Origin: Paracoccaceae bacterium
GTDB lineage: Bacteria > Pseudomonadota > Alphaproteobacteria > Rhodobacterales > Rhodobacteraceae
Direction: 5' to 3'
Length of the DNA stretch: 32,781 nucleotides
Assembly (NCBI GenBank): GCA_902633655.1
Contig: CACPHA010000020.1
Coordinates: 1 to 32,781, forward strand
Shown here: piece after piece, positions 15,643-24,886 of the stretch
Position numbering within the stretch: the stretch's first letter is position 1
Layout of the letters: every line of letters starts with the position of its first letter
Notes under the pieces: generated by a model
Seen by the model: the letters and a program-made list of their open reading frames with translations, nothing else
Database searches by the model: none
Told to the model about the DNA's origin: nothing
Translations under genes and position numbers: made by a program

Positions 15643-16243
15643 TAGATTAGGAGTTAAAGATACCATTTAAACCTGTGATAGTGTTAGTAAGGAGTCGCTT
15701 AATTTTCAGTTTCTAAAACCGTGTAACTTTTAAAACGTGAGGTCTTAGGTTTGAAGCGTTGCTGAAGTACTCCTGGAATGTCTTTTAAATTAGATCTGGT
15801 AAATTTGGTGAAATATCTTGGGCTACTTGAGAGGATCCTCAAGCTCTATAAGAAAAGAAATACACATGTAAAGTCACCTTTTAAGGTCTTGTCGCATGCC
15901 TTTAGCAAAAAAGGCATGATATATGAAATCGGAAATCTGCATGAAGAAGCCGATAGCTGCGGCTATAGTGGATGTCTTAAAAATCCCAGCCTATGACTAC
16001 GTTTAGGGCGAAACGGAAAGCGATACCTCGGCTTAAAAATACCAAGCTTTAAACTTTAATCTTTTCTGTAGAACTCTTTTTATCATTTATATATAAGTTT
16101 TTTTTTAGATGACACTGATTTCAAACTCAGATTACATTCGCTACGAACTTAACTTTTACCTATGACGTCCAGTTTGACATGGTTGCCACAAAAGGTTTTC
16201 TCTTGAATGAACTGGTTATTATGAAAATAACGGAGAACTTGAC
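15643..16243. other. 600-bp spacer with clustered hairpins
   Basis: No convincing gene. A 72-codon frame at 15778-15996 has no recognisable domain and no clear ribosome binding site. Three inverted repeats lie close together within it: 15826-15843, 15876-15887 and 15895-15918. The right end, 16230-16243, holds the GGAG ribosome binding site of the CoA ligase. Confidence 0.5.
15826..15918. repeat. Cluster of three hairpins
   Basis: CTTGAG/CTCAAG (15826-15831 with 15838-15843, loop 6); ACCTT/AAGGT (15876-15880 with 15883-15887, loop only 2); CATGCCTTT/AAAGGCATG (15895-15903 with 15910-15918, a perfect 9-bp stem with loop 6). None is followed by a T-run on either strand. They may mark a structured RNA or a repeat family. 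Confidence 0.45.
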
Positions 16244-17872
16244 GTGACAGGCACGACTAATTCTTTTGACTATAACGGGCTAAGGTCATCCTTTTCGTTG
16301 AACTGCCCAGAGGATTTTAACTTTGCTTACGATGTTCTTTCTGCAAAAGCGGCAGGATCTCAGAAAACTGCATTGATCTGTATCAATAGGGCAGGCGAAC
16401 ATGTTGAAAACGTCAGTTATCTGCAACTTGATCAAGCGGCTTCTAGATGTGCAAACGCATTTCTTGCTTTGGGTGTGGCCAAATCTGATACAGTACTTGT
16501 CGTTTTGCCACGCTTGCCTGAATGGTATTATGTGCTCTTTGGTTGCGCTAAAATGGGTGCTGTGGCTATGCCTGGAACTAACTTACTCACCGCGAAAGAT
16601 ATGGAGTACCGTATTAATCAGGCAAGTGCAAAAGTTGCGGTTGTATCTGATACTCACGCCGGCGCTATTGAACGAATTAAAGATAATTGTCCGAGCCTTG
16701 AGCATCTAATTCTGGTGCGAGGTATGAGGGAAGGGTGGCATAGTTTCGAAAAAATCTCCAAACACGCTTTGGCCACGATAGACCGCTCAATGGTGCCGCC
16801 AACGCGGTCTGATGATCTAATGCTGATTTATTTTACCTCCGGAACCACGGCTATGCCAAAAATGGTTGGAAGAGATCATGCCTATTCTTATTTCCATCAT
16901 ATAACGAAGAGTTACTGGCAGGATTTACGCGCTGAAGATGTACACTGGACTTTGACTGACACAGGCTGGGCTAAGGCGGCTTGGGGATTGCTTTATCCTC
17001 AAATCCTCGCGGGAGTCTCGATCGTTCTTTATGACGGGGAAGGGTTCGACCTTGAGGCGCACCTCAAGATCATAAAGGAGCATCGCGTGACAACTTTTTG
17101 CGCGCCTCCAACGATCTACCGCCTTATGGCGCAAGCTGACTTAAGCGGTGCAGATTTTAGCTCTTTAAGGCATTGTTTCGGTGCAGGGGAGCCCTTGAAT
17201 CCAGAGGCGATGCGCGCTTGGAAGGTAGCTACAGGATGTGAAATCTATGATGGCTATGGTCAAACCGAAACTATTAACATAGTTGCCAATTTTCCGGGTA
17301 TGGAAATCCGCCCTGGATCTATGGGCAAACCCTGCCCGGGTTTAACGGTCGATATTATCGATGAACAAGGAAATATACTTGAGGATGATGAGATTGGCCA
17401 CATCGCTGTGAAGATCACTGATCCGTATCCTCCGGGGCTTTTCAAGGGTTACTACCGTGATGACGCCAAAACCGCTGAAGTCTTTCGCAACGGATGGTAT
17501 TATTCTGGCGATACTGCCACTCGCGACAAAGACGGTTATATTTGGTTTGTGGGAAGGTCTGACGACATTATCTCTTCTGCTGGCTATCGTATAAGTCCGT
17601 TTGAGGTGGAAAGTTCTCTAATCGAGCACCCAGCAGTGGCGGAATCCGCTGTGGTCGCAAAACCCGATGAGATACGTGGCTCTATTGTCAAAGCCTACAT
17701 TATATTGGCTGAAGGACAGGAGGCAACAGACGAGTTGACTTTGGATATTCAGAATTTTGTAAAAAAGCATTCAGCACCTTACAAATATCCGCGTGATATA
17801 GAATTTGTGTCGTCGTTGCCAAAGACGATTTCTGGTAAGATTAGGCGCGTTGAACTAAGGAAAAACGATTAA
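16244..17872 (+). CDS. AMP-forming acyl/aryl-CoA synthetase
   Basis: An adenylate-forming CoA ligase of 542 aa: acid + ATP + CoA give acyl-CoA, AMP and PPi. The ATP-binding motif is YFTSGTTAMPK at 196-206, then YDGYGQTE, then YYSGDTATRDKDGYIWFVGR with the hinge Asp, then SSAGYRISPFEVE, and finally SGKIRR with the catalytic lysine at about 532. The GRDHAYSYFHH stretch and the overall pattern resemble the medium-chain/benzoate CoA ligase branch rather than acetyl-CoA synthetase; the substrate cannot be fixed. It starts with GTG at 16244, with GGAG 8 nt upstream. It converges on a Liv-type transporter 39 bp away, which may import its substrate (inference). Confidence 0.9.
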   Translation: MTGTTNSFDYNGLRSSFSLNCPEDFNFAYDVLSAKAAGSQKTALICINRAGEHVENVSYLQLDQAASRCANAFLALGVAKSDTVLVVLPRLPEWYYVLFGCAKMGAVAMPGTNLLTAKDMEYRINQASAKVAVVSDTHAGAIERIKDNCPSLEHLILVRGMREGWHSFEKISKHALATIDRSMVPPTRSDDLMLIYFTSGTTAMPKMVGRDHAYSYFHHITKSYWQDLRAEDVHWTLTDTGWAKAAWGLLYPQILAGVSIVLYDGEGFDLEAHLKIIKEHRVTTFCAPPTIYRLMAQADLSGADFSSLRHCFGAGEPLNPEAMRAWKVATGCEIYDGYGQTETINIVANFPGMEIRPGSMGKPCPGLTVDIIDEQGNILEDDEIGHIAVKITDPYPPGLFKGYYRDDAKTAEVFRNGWYYSGDTATRDKDGYIWFVGRSDDIISSAGYRISPFEVESSLIEHPAVAESAVVAKPDEIRGSIVKAYIILAEGQEATDELTLDIQNFVKKHSAPYKYPRDIEFVSSLPKTISGKIRRVELRKND

Positions 17873-17911
17873 TTAATTGCGCGCATCGATGGAAATATGT
17901 GAGTACTTTTT

Positions 17912-18598
17912 TTAAACCCCTAAAAAATCCTCTACAACTTTCGTGGATATCTGTGCTGCAGAACCTTTCCATACGGTCTTTCCACGTTCAACAATAAAAA
18001 CTCTGTCGCAAACAGCTTTCAACTCATTAATGGATTTGTCGATTACCAAAATTGACAAGCCAGTTTGGTCTTTGAGTTTCGAAATAACGGCCCAAATTTC
18101 CTGACGTATAAGCGGTGCTAGACCTTCGGTCGCTTCATCAAGAATAAGGAGTTTAGGATTGGTCATAAGCGCGCGACCAATTGCCAGCATCTGTTGTTCC
18201 CCGCCTGATAAAGATATTGCCTTTTGAGCCCGTCTTTCACCAAGCTTTGGAAATAACTTTATTACTTTCCGAAAATTCCAAAAGCCACTTCGGTGTGCTG
18301 AGATTAGATTTTCGTAAACGCTGAGTGAATGAAAACAACGTCTTCCCTCAGGTACCAACCCAATCCCAAGTTGGGCCGCACGATGGCTCGGTAAAACCTG
18401 TAGATCGTGACCCGCAAAGTGCATTTCACCATGTGATGGTATTAAACGGCAAATAGACTTTACCGTTGTAGATTTTCCCATCCCATTGCGTCCCATGAGC
18501 GCAACGACCTCTCCCTCGCGAACATCGAGATTGATGTCATAGAGCGCCTGAATTGCACCATATGAGGCGTTAAGTTGAAAAATTTTGAGAAGGCTCAA
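17912..18598 (-). CDS. livF: Branched-chain amino acid-type ABC transporter ATPase (LivF)
   Basis: The second ATPase of a HAAT-type importer, about 228 aa. Walker A is GRNGMGKST near residue 37, the family block LGIGLVPEGRRCF follows, the signature is LSGGEQQM, and Walker B is LLILDEATEGLAP. The position usually reading VEQN is VIDKS here, a modest departure. It has no ATG near the N-terminus: TTG at 18598 (GGAG 7 nt upstream, 4-bp overlap with the livG stop) is preferred to the TTG at 18601. It is the last gene of the five-gene transporter run. Leucine-type substrates are assumed from the family only; aromatic or other organic acids are equally possible. Confidence 0.9.
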   Translation of the reverse strand: MSLLKIFQLNASYGAIQALYDINLDVREGEVVALMGRNGMGKSTTVKSICRLIPSHGEMHFAGHDLQVLPSHRAAQLGIGLVPEGRRCFHSLSVYENLISAHRSGFWNFRKVIKLFPKLGERRAQKAISLSGGEQQMLAIGRALMTNPKLLILDEATEGLAPLIRQEIWAVISKLKDQTGLSILVIDKSINELKAVCDRVFIVERGKTVWKGSAAQISTKVVEDFLGV

Positions 18599-19344
18599 CA
18601 ATAGTCTCCAAGATAGGCTTCTCTCACACGTTGATCCTTCCGAATTTCCGAAACACTGCCGCTGGCAATAATCTTGCCATACACCAATACGCTAATTCTA
18701 TCCGCTAATGCAAAAACGGCATCCATGTCGTGTTCTACTAGTAAGATAGGCGCTTTTTCCCGCAGGCCATTTAAAAAACGCGTCATTCTCGAGGATCCTT
18801 CCGCCCCAAGGCCAGCCATAGGTTCATCCATCATAAATGCTTTTGGTTTAAGAGTAAGCGCTATAGCGATTTCTAATTGCCGACGCTGTCCATGGCTTAA
18901 CTCAAACGCCCTTTTATGCGCAACGGAGGTCAAGCCAACGCTTTCTAGTGCACTTAAAGCAGTTCCCTTTAAGTGCGCATCACTCATAACGGAGTTGAAA
19001 AAACGCCAAGGTTGTCCAGACGCTCCTAAGGCGCCCAAAACTACATTTTGAAGAACGGTATCTTCCATTGCCAAAGCAGATATTTGGAAAGATCTTGCTA
19101 GACCAGCCCTTGAACGAAACCGTACAGATGTCTTCGTTATATCGGCTCCCTTAAGAAAGACTGAACCTAAGTCTGGTCGAATATTTCCGCAGATCTGAGA
19201 AATCAAGGTCGATTTTCCTGCCCCGTTGGGTCCGATGATTGCATGGATTTCACCCAGTTTTAGTTCGAGCGAAATATTTTCACTTGCAACTACAGCTCCA
19301 AAGTATTTAGTAAGTCCTCTTGTCGAAAGTACTGCTTCAGGCAT
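18595..19344 (-). CDS. livG: Branched-chain amino acid-type ABC transporter ATPase (LivG)
   Basis: The first ATPase of the importer, 249 aa. Walker A is GPNGAGKST; the LivG-type block FRSRAGLARSFQ follows; the signature is reduced to LSHGQRRQLEIA, as usual in LivG; Walker B is AFMMDEPMAGL; and the switch His is in LLVEHDMDAV. Its ATG at 19344 overlaps the livM stop by 8 bp, and its 3' end overlaps livF by 4 bp. It would pair with LivF on the LivH-LivM membrane dimer. Confidence 0.93.
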   Translation of the reverse strand: MPEAVLSTRGLTKYFGAVVASENISLELKLGEIHAIIGPNGAGKSTLISQICGNIRPDLGSVFLKGADITKTSVRFRSRAGLARSFQISALAMEDTVLQNVVLGALGASGQPWRFFNSVMSDAHLKGTALSALESVGLTSVAHKRAFELSHGQRRQLEIAIALTLKPKAFMMDEPMAGLGAEGSSRMTRFLNGLREKAPILLVEHDMDAVFALADRISVLVYGKIIASGSVSEIRKDQRVREAYLGDYC

Positions 19345-20320
19345 TTATTTTTTCCTTTCCGCATAAAATTCCGACTAGACCACCTTTTCCTAATAAGACG
19401 ATGCCTAAAAGAAAGAGACCAAGATAAACATGCCAATAGTCGTTTATTCCTCCTAGAAAGTGCTCAAGGGATACAAAAACCAAAGCGCCTGTCACGGGGC
19501 CGAAAAGTCGCCCAACCCCGCCGATAATCACAAATATCATAATCTCGCCGCTCGTTTGCCAACTGAACATAGTTGGACTCACAAAGCGATTTAAATCTGC
19601 AAAAAGAGCGCCAGCCAGGCCGGTGATCGCGCCTGATATGACGAAAGCGATAAGTTTTAGCCGCTTACCGTTTAAGCCAACGGTTTCAACCCGCTCAGGA
19701 GACTGCCGTGCGGCATTTAATGCAAGGCCGAATGGTGATTTTTTTAATCGTGCGCTAAACCATAGGGCAAGGAACAACATAACCAAGCATAAGCCATAGT
19801 AGTGAAGAGGGATAAGAGTATTGAGACCTGGAAATCCATTCCGCACGTAGATCGATAATCCATCCTCCCCCCCGTATTTAGGCCAACTTATTGAAAAAAA
19901 ATAGAACATTTGCCCAAAAGCTAGCGTTATCATTATGAAATATACACCTGATGTACGTAATGAAAGAAAGCCTATGAGTGAAGCTGCGATCGAACAAAAA
20001 ATAAGTGCGACAAGCCAAATGAGTGGCATTGACTTTGTTCCTTCGATCAAAAACGGCCATTCAAATAACGCTGAATAAGTTTGTGCATGAAAAGCAAGAA
20101 TACCCATGGCATAGCCACCGAGTCCAAAGAAAACGGCATGACCTAAACTTACTAAGCCACCGAGGCCAAGCGCGATGTTCAAACCAACGGCAGCTAAAGA
20201 AAATACCACGGCACGCGTAATTAAGGTAATTGTAAAAGGTTCATCGCTTGCAGTAGCCCAAGCTGGAACCAATAGAAGCAGTAACACAATCACGCTGTTG
20301 AAATATTTTTCGTTTATCAA
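19337..20320 (-). CDS. livM: Branched-chain amino acid-type ABC transporter permease (LivM)
   Basis: Inner-membrane permease, 327 aa, with about eight to ten hydrophobic segments. Family blocks: AAVGLNIALGLGGLVSLGHA near residue 40, then LRTSGVYFIMITLAFGQM, and FVIIGGVGRLFGPVTGAL near the C-terminal third. The start is TTG at 20320, with GGAG exactly 7 nt upstream and a 4-bp TTGA overlap with the livH stop, so translation is coupled to livH. Confidence 0.93.
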   Translation of the reverse strand: MINEKYFNSVIVLLLLLVPAWATASDEPFTITLITRAVVFSLAAVGLNIALGLGGLVSLGHAVFFGLGGYAMGILAFHAQTYSALFEWPFLIEGTKSMPLIWLVALIFCSIAASLIGFLSLRTSGVYFIMITLAFGQMFYFFSISWPKYGGEDGLSIYVRNGFPGLNTLIPLHYYGLCLVMLFLALWFSARLKKSPFGLALNAARQSPERVETVGLNGKRLKLIAFVISGAITGLAGALFADLNRFVSPTMFSWQTSGEIMIFVIIGGVGRLFGPVTGALVFVSLEHFLGGINDYWHVYLGLFLLGIVLLGKGGLVGILCGKEKINA

Positions 20321-21237
20321 GGCGAAGCTCCAAATAAACCTGATGGCCTCCAGACGAGAACGGCTCCCATCAATAAATAAATCGCCATAGAGGCAATCGA
20401 TGATCCAATTGAGGTGGCTGTAGATGGATCAGTGAATAGCTTAAGCAACTCCACCAAAAAAATATCGCCTAGAGTATCTGTCATTCCAACTAAAAGAGCG
20501 CCAATCAAGGCGCCCTTAATAGAGCCTATGCCACCAATTACGATCACAACAAAGGCAAGGATCAAGACCGGTTCTCCCATACCCACTTGAACAGATTGAA
20601 TAGCTCCTACAAGGGCACCTGCCAGCCCGGCTAAAGCTGATCCCAGCGCGAACACCAATGTGTAAAGTCGGGATATATCAACACCTAAAGCGGCGATCAT
20701 TTCTCGATCGTTTTCGCCGGCTCGGATCTGAATGCCCAGCCGGGTCTTTGTAATTAAAAGTCCCAAACCGGCAGCGATTAAAAGTCCTGCAGCTATTAAA
20801 ACAAGCCGGTAGCGGGGATATTGGATCGACCCTGGAAGCTCGACCGATCCAGAGAGGTACCTTGGTATATCAAGAAACAGGGGAAATGATCCAAAAACCC
20901 AACGAGTTCCTTCAGAGAAAATTAGAATTAATGCAAAAGTAGCAAGAACTTGATCCAAGTGATCTTTGGAATAAAGACGACGAATAACCAAAAGTTCGAC
21001 CATAGCTCCAGCAATTGCGGCGGCAGTCAAAGCCCCAATGAGGGCGAGAATAAAAGAACCTGTAAAACTAGCAACAGCCGCAGCTGCAAACGCTCCAATC
21101 ATATAAAGTGACCCATGAGCAAGATTGATCAATCCCATAACGCCGAAGATTAGAGTTAACCCTGCTGCCATCAAAAACAGCATAACGCCAAACTGTAGGC
21201 CATTTAGGATTTGTTCTGCGATAAGAACAATGGACAT
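20317..21237 (-). CDS. livH: Branched-chain amino acid-type ABC transporter permease (LivH)
   Basis: Inner-membrane permease, 306 aa, almost wholly hydrophobic. Typical LivH blocks are LNGLQFGVMLFLMAAGLTLIFG and GLINLAHGSLYMIGAF at the N-terminus and VIVIGGIGSIKGALIGALLVG near the C-terminus. It starts with ATG at 21237, 51 bp after the binding-protein gene, with a strong GC hairpin in that gap. It overlaps livM by 4 bp. Confidence 0.94.
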   Translation of the reverse strand: MSIVLIAEQILNGLQFGVMLFLMAAGLTLIFGVMGLINLAHGSLYMIGAFAAAAVASFTGSFILALIGALTAAAIAGAMVELLVIRRLYSKDHLDQVLATFALILIFSEGTRWVFGSFPLFLDIPRYLSGSVELPGSIQYPRYRLVLIAAGLLIAAGLGLLITKTRLGIQIRAGENDREMIAALGVDISRLYTLVFALGSALAGLAGALVGAIQSVQVGMGEPVLILAFVVIVIGGIGSIKGALIGALLVGMTDTLGDIFLVELLKLFTDPSTATSIGSSIASMAIYLLMGAVLVWRPSGLFGASP

Positions 21238-21256
21238 TTAGACTGCCTTATTGAAC

Positions 21257-21279
21257 CCGGGCCCAAGTAAGGGGCCCGG
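21257..21279 (-). promoter_or_regulatory. GC-rich hairpin between the binding-protein gene and livH
   Basis: CCGGGCCC (21257-21264) pairs perfectly with GGGCCCGG (21272-21279) around a 7-nt loop. Read on the minus strand it lies 9 nt after the binding-protein stop and has no U-run after it. Such hairpins often protect the upstream mRNA end and let the binding protein be made in excess over the membrane parts. Confidence 0.6.
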
Positions 21280-21288
21280 ACATTTAAA

Positions 21289-22434
21289 TCACATCTTGCA
21301 GTCTTTTGAGTACGGATCGCCATGATCATTCAAGACTTTACCGATGATCTTATTGGTGAAAATATCGCCTTCTTGGATCACTTCGCGAATATAGACATCA
21401 TGGATAGGGTGGTTGTTTTTCCCAAACTTGAAGTCTCCCCGAACAGAAGTAAAGTTTGCGGACTTTAAAGCCGCGCGGAAGGCTTCAATATCACTGATGT
21501 CTGCGGCTTCTATGGCGCTGATCAGCAGGTTTGCGGTATCAAAGCCTTGGCTCGCGTAAAGGGATGGTAAACGACTGTACTCGGCTTTAAAACTTTTAAC
21601 GAAAGCCTTGTTTGTGGTCGTGTCAAGATCCTTATTCCACTGAGATGTATTCCGCACCCCAAGCGCTGCGGCACCTACGGCCTGTAGAATTCCCTGGTCG
21701 AAGCTGAAAGCCGGGCCCACAACTGGAATATCTACACCGCTACCAGAATACTGTTTCAAGAAAGAAATGCCCATACCACCCGGCAAGAAGAAATAGACCG
21801 CGTCTGCTTCACTTGCACGAATTTGAGCTATTTCAGCAGCATAGTCTGTCTGACCAAGCTTAGTATAAACTTCAGCGGCAATATCGCCTTCAAAAAGCGC
21901 TTTGAAACCATTCAAGGCATCTGTGCCGGCCGGATAATTAGGAGCCATTATAAAGACGTTTTTATATCCAGCAGATTGGGCATAAGCACCTCCACCGTTG
22001 TGAAGTGAGTCATTCTGCCAAGCGACATTAAAATAGTTTGGGTGACATCCTTTCCCCGCAAGTGGAGAAGGCCCAGCGTTTGGCGATAAATAAATTTTTC
22101 CCTGTGTTGTAACTGAAGGTACTACCGCCATAGCGAGGTTAGACCAGATTATGCCCGTCAGGACGTCCACTTTTTCAGATTGGATCATTTTATCGGCAAG
22201 CTGTACTGCCACGTCTGGCTTCCGTTGATCGTCTTCAATAACAACTTTAATATCACTGCGACCAGACTGCTTGATGGCGAGCATAAAGCCATCTTTTACA
22301 TCAATACCAAGCCCTGCACCACCACCAGATAAGGTCGTGATCATACCTACTTTTGTATCTGCCGCTGCTGCGCTGGAAAAAACGCTAATTGCAGATATTA
22401 TTGCACCCATCAGTGCAAAATTTCCCATTTTCAT
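21289..22434 (-). CDS. Periplasmic substrate-binding protein of the Liv-type transporter
   Basis: A 381-residue type I periplasmic binding protein. The signal peptide is at about residues 1-25 (GAIISAISVFSSAAAA, cleavage near AAA-D). The mature N-terminus begins KVGMITTLSGGGAGLGID, the usual start of Leu/Ile/Val-type binding proteins, and later segments such as IAQIRASEADAVYFFLPGG and YASQGFDTANLLISAI fit. The ATG at 22434 has GGGAG about 7 nt upstream. First gene of the transporter run, followed by livH, livM, livG and livF. The ligand is not fixed by the sequence; the nearby CoA ligase raises the option of an organic or aromatic acid. Confidence 0.92.
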   Translation of the reverse strand: MKMGNFALMGAIISAISVFSSAAAADTKVGMITTLSGGGAGLGIDVKDGFMLAIKQSGRSDIKVVIEDDQRKPDVAVQLADKMIQSEKVDVLTGIIWSNLAMAVVPSVTTQGKIYLSPNAGPSPLAGKGCHPNYFNVAWQNDSLHNGGGAYAQSAGYKNVFIMAPNYPAGTDALNGFKALFEGDIAAEVYTKLGQTDYAAEIAQIRASEADAVYFFLPGGMGISFLKQYSGSGVDIPVVGPAFSFDQGILQAVGAAALGVRNTSQWNKDLDTTTNKAFVKSFKAEYSRLPSLYASQGFDTANLLISAIEAADISDIEAFRAALKSANFTSVRGDFKFGKNNHPIHDVYIREVIQEGDIFTNKIIGKVLNDHGDPYSKDCKM

Positions 22435-23379
22435 ATCATTCTCCCAAGGTGTGACAAACGGTCAGTGCTGCCACTTCGACTGCGCCAAATTACGCAGTGT
22501 AACTTTAATATCAAGCACAATTTCCAACTCACTCCGCTAAAATTTGTTTTGTCAGGCTTAATTATTATTTATCCTACTCCAGTTTTGTAAAACTGAATTG
22601 TCCGCTACTAGCTAAAATTGCGAGATTTCAATCCCAATTTATTGCATAGTCTTCCATTAGCCAAGCGCACAATCTTTCGGATTGCAGACTTTTCAGAAAC
22701 AAGCTGACCGAACCTAATATATTCGCGGATTTAAAAGCAACAAATTCCGGAGTATTTGTTTTGGGTACATTGGGAGTATTTTCATATTTTTTTCTGGTAT
22801 TAGCATTGAAAAAAGTAACAAGTTCTTCTGCTACTCCGCTTCCTCAGGCAAGAATTCGATGTTCTCTATTCAAACTCGTGTGGGTTACCCGAGGATCCCC
22901 AAAACTTTAGCCATTTTGTTAAGCTTTTCTTTATAAGTTTCATAAGTGTGTAAATTTTTGGAAATTAGATGGGCTGTAATCCTGAGTCCCTTCTACCAAA
23001 AACACATTAATCAAAGCGACCTGAAATTTGCTGATGCAGTATTCATAGGCAGGACTATGACTGAGATAAATAACTTCGGTAAGATAGTGGGCATTATAAG
23101 ATCAAATGATGTCCCGGAGTGAAGTCCTAATCGAAGCTCAAAATCCCAATGGTGGCTAAAACATATATTCATGATTACGGCTTCCAACCAGGTCATAATT
23201 CTTAAAAGAAAGTGTCTTTCTAATGAATACAAGAGACGTTCTTTATGCAACTTTATATTCGACAGTGCCAAATATCTAATAAAGTTCTAATTTTTTAACG
23301 CTGAGTTTCTGTATTGCCTCAATGCAATAGAATCGCTGGATTTCCTGAGGCAGATCTAAAAGTTCTTAAGGTTTATTTT
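22435..23379. other. Promoter side of the Liv operon and 900-bp spacer
   Basis: No recognisable gene. The right-to-left promoter for the transporter should lie within about 22440-22600, but I cannot assign -35/-10 boxes with confidence. A 58-codon frame starting with GTG at 22946 and ending at 23122 has no ribosome binding site or known motif, and an 86-codon minus-strand frame at 23011-23271 overlaps it; both look accidental or decayed. TGCCTCA/TGAGGCA (23315-23321 with 23346-23352) is an inverted repeat just past the thioesterase stop. Confidence 0.4.
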
Positions 23380-23868
23380 TTATAGCACCTTTATGACAAT
23401 GCAAGTGGTGGATCCCGTAGCATAAAGCATTCCGTTTTCTGTGCCTATGATTTTCGCCCATGCAACGCCTGTTGAACGACCTGCATGGGTAGACCTGCCG
23501 ATTATGTTGACCTCCATTGCCATGGGAATTGGGTGGGTAATATTAACTTCAAATTCAAGCGTGGTTGACGTGAAGCCTTTTGGAACCTTTGTAGACACAG
23601 CACAGGCCATTGAACTGTCTAAAACTGTACCATACCAGCCGCCGTGAACAGTACCGATCGGGTTCAGCGAATTGAAACCTGGTGATCCCCGGAAGACGAC
23701 TTTCCCTTTTTCTACTTCGATCAACTTATAATTTAATGTTTCGCTTATAGGCGCAGCAGGACACGTACCTTCCATTATAGACTTCATGTAATCAAGGCCA
23801 CTGACACTCACGGTTTTATCTAATGCGATAAATTCTTCGATAGACCTTGCAAACTTTGGTTTTGACAT
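23380..23868 (-). CDS. PaaI-family hotdog-fold thioesterase
   Basis: A 162-residue acyl-CoA thioesterase of the PaaI/YbgC hotdog superfamily. The key segment is GTVHGGWYGTVLDSSMACAV, with the HGG motif and the following Asp that acts in catalysis; the N-terminal half forms the usual lead-in with a small-molecule pocket. No signal peptide. It is oriented with tyrC-hisC and lies 73 bp after tyrC, but it may be separately expressed. The substrate (aromatic or short-chain acyl-CoA) cannot be told. Confidence 0.87.
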   Translation of the reverse strand: MSKPKFARSIEEFIALDKTVSVSGLDYMKSIMEGTCPAAPISETLNYKLIEVEKGKVVFRGSPGFNSLNPIGTVHGGWYGTVLDSSMACAVSTKVPKGFTSTTLEFEVNITHPIPMAMEVNIIGRSTHAGRSTGVAWAKIIGTENGMLYATGSTTCIVIKVL

Positions 23869-23941
23869 AGAAGTTCGTTTATAGATTTTGAACGTGTCTC
23901 GGGCCTTTAAGGCAATTTAACAAGTCAAACGTTGCGTAAAC

Positions 23942-24886
23942 CTACTTACTGAATGATTGCTCCGTGAAATTTCTCCTTTCGGTGCGTCCAAAATTCGGTT
24001 TGTCAGTGTCTTGGCCTGCTTCTATAATATCACGTCTGATGCCTCTTGTTCGGGTAAAATATGCGTGCAGATGATCTCCATCACCAAGCCGGATCGCTCT
24101 TTGCAGGGCAAAGAGCTCTTCCGTGAAGCGACCTAGTATCTCCAGTGTTGCTTCTTTATTACTAAGGAAGACATCGCGCCACATAGTCGGATCAGAGGCC
24201 GCTATGCGGGTGAAATCCCGAAAGCCCGCTGCTGAGTAATTGATTACTTCACTATCGGTTACGCGCCTAATATCATCTGCTACGCCAACCATAGTATAAG
24301 CGATAAGGTGCGGCGCATGGCTGGTAACGGCAAGTACAAGATCATGGTGATCCGCATCCATTAAATCTACATTCGCTCCCATCCCCTCCCAAAGTGAGCG
24401 AAGCCGGTCAACTGCTTTTGCATCAGTGTCATGCCCTGGAATAATCAGACACCAGCGATTATCATATAGGGTGGCAAAGCCACTTTCGGGCCCAGAATGC
24501 TCAGTTCCTGCAAGTGGATGTGCTGGAACAAAGTGAACACCTTGCGGGACATGGGGAGATACGGCATCAATCACTGCTCGCTTTACTGATCCCACATCGC
24601 TTATAGTTGCGCCCTTCTTCAATGAAGGAGCTATCTCTTCGGCAATATTGCCCATGGCGCCAACTGGAACACAAAGTACAATGAGGTCTGCTCCCTGTAC
24701 AGCTTCAGCTGCCGTATCACAGACCTGATCACACAGGCCTATATGGCGCGCTGTTTCTCGAGTCTGTGACGATCGAGCAAATCCTGTAACTTCATGGGCT
24801 AAGCCACCTCGTTTGATTGCCCAATACATAGAGGATGCTATGAGGCCCAGACCAATTAGAGCGATACGGGGGTATACAGTGCTCAT
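23942..24886 (-). CDS. tyrC: Prephenate/arogenate dehydrogenase (cyclohexadienyl dehydrogenase)
   Basis: An NAD(P)-dependent oxidative decarboxylase of tyrosine synthesis, 314 aa, without a fused chorismate mutase. The Rossmann motif is GLGLIASS at residues 12-19. Catalytic and substrate-binding blocks are ISDVGSVKRAVID, FVPAHPLAGTEHSGP with the conserved His, and LAVTSHAPHLIAYTMV. It starts with ATG at 24886, overlapping the hisC stop by 4 bp. The hisC-tyrC pairing is typical of alphaproteobacteria, where the HisC-like enzyme also serves aromatic amino acids. Confidence 0.93.
   Translation of the reverse strand: MSTVYPRIALIGLGLIASSMYWAIKRGGLAHEVTGFARSSQTRETARHIGLCDQVCDTAAEAVQGADLIVLCVPVGAMGNIAEEIAPSLKKGATISDVGSVKRAVIDAVSPHVPQGVHFVPAHPLAGTEHSGPESGFATLYDNRWCLIIPGHDTDAKAVDRLRSLWEGMGANVDLMDADHHDLVLAVTSHAPHLIAYTMVGVADDIRRVTDSEVINYSAAGFRDFTRIAASDPTMWRDVFLSNKEATLEILGRFTEELFALQRAIRLGDGDHLHAYFTRTRGIRRDIIEAGQDTDKPNFGRTERRNFTEQSFSK

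Noticed and set aside
15778-15996. 72-codon plus-strand frame as a gene
   Set aside because: No ribosome binding site or recognisable domain, and it is crossed by three hairpins; more likely non-coding.
23011-23271. 86-codon minus-strand frame as a gene
   Set aside because: No motif or clear ribosome binding site, in an AT-rich spacer with another accidental frame opposite.
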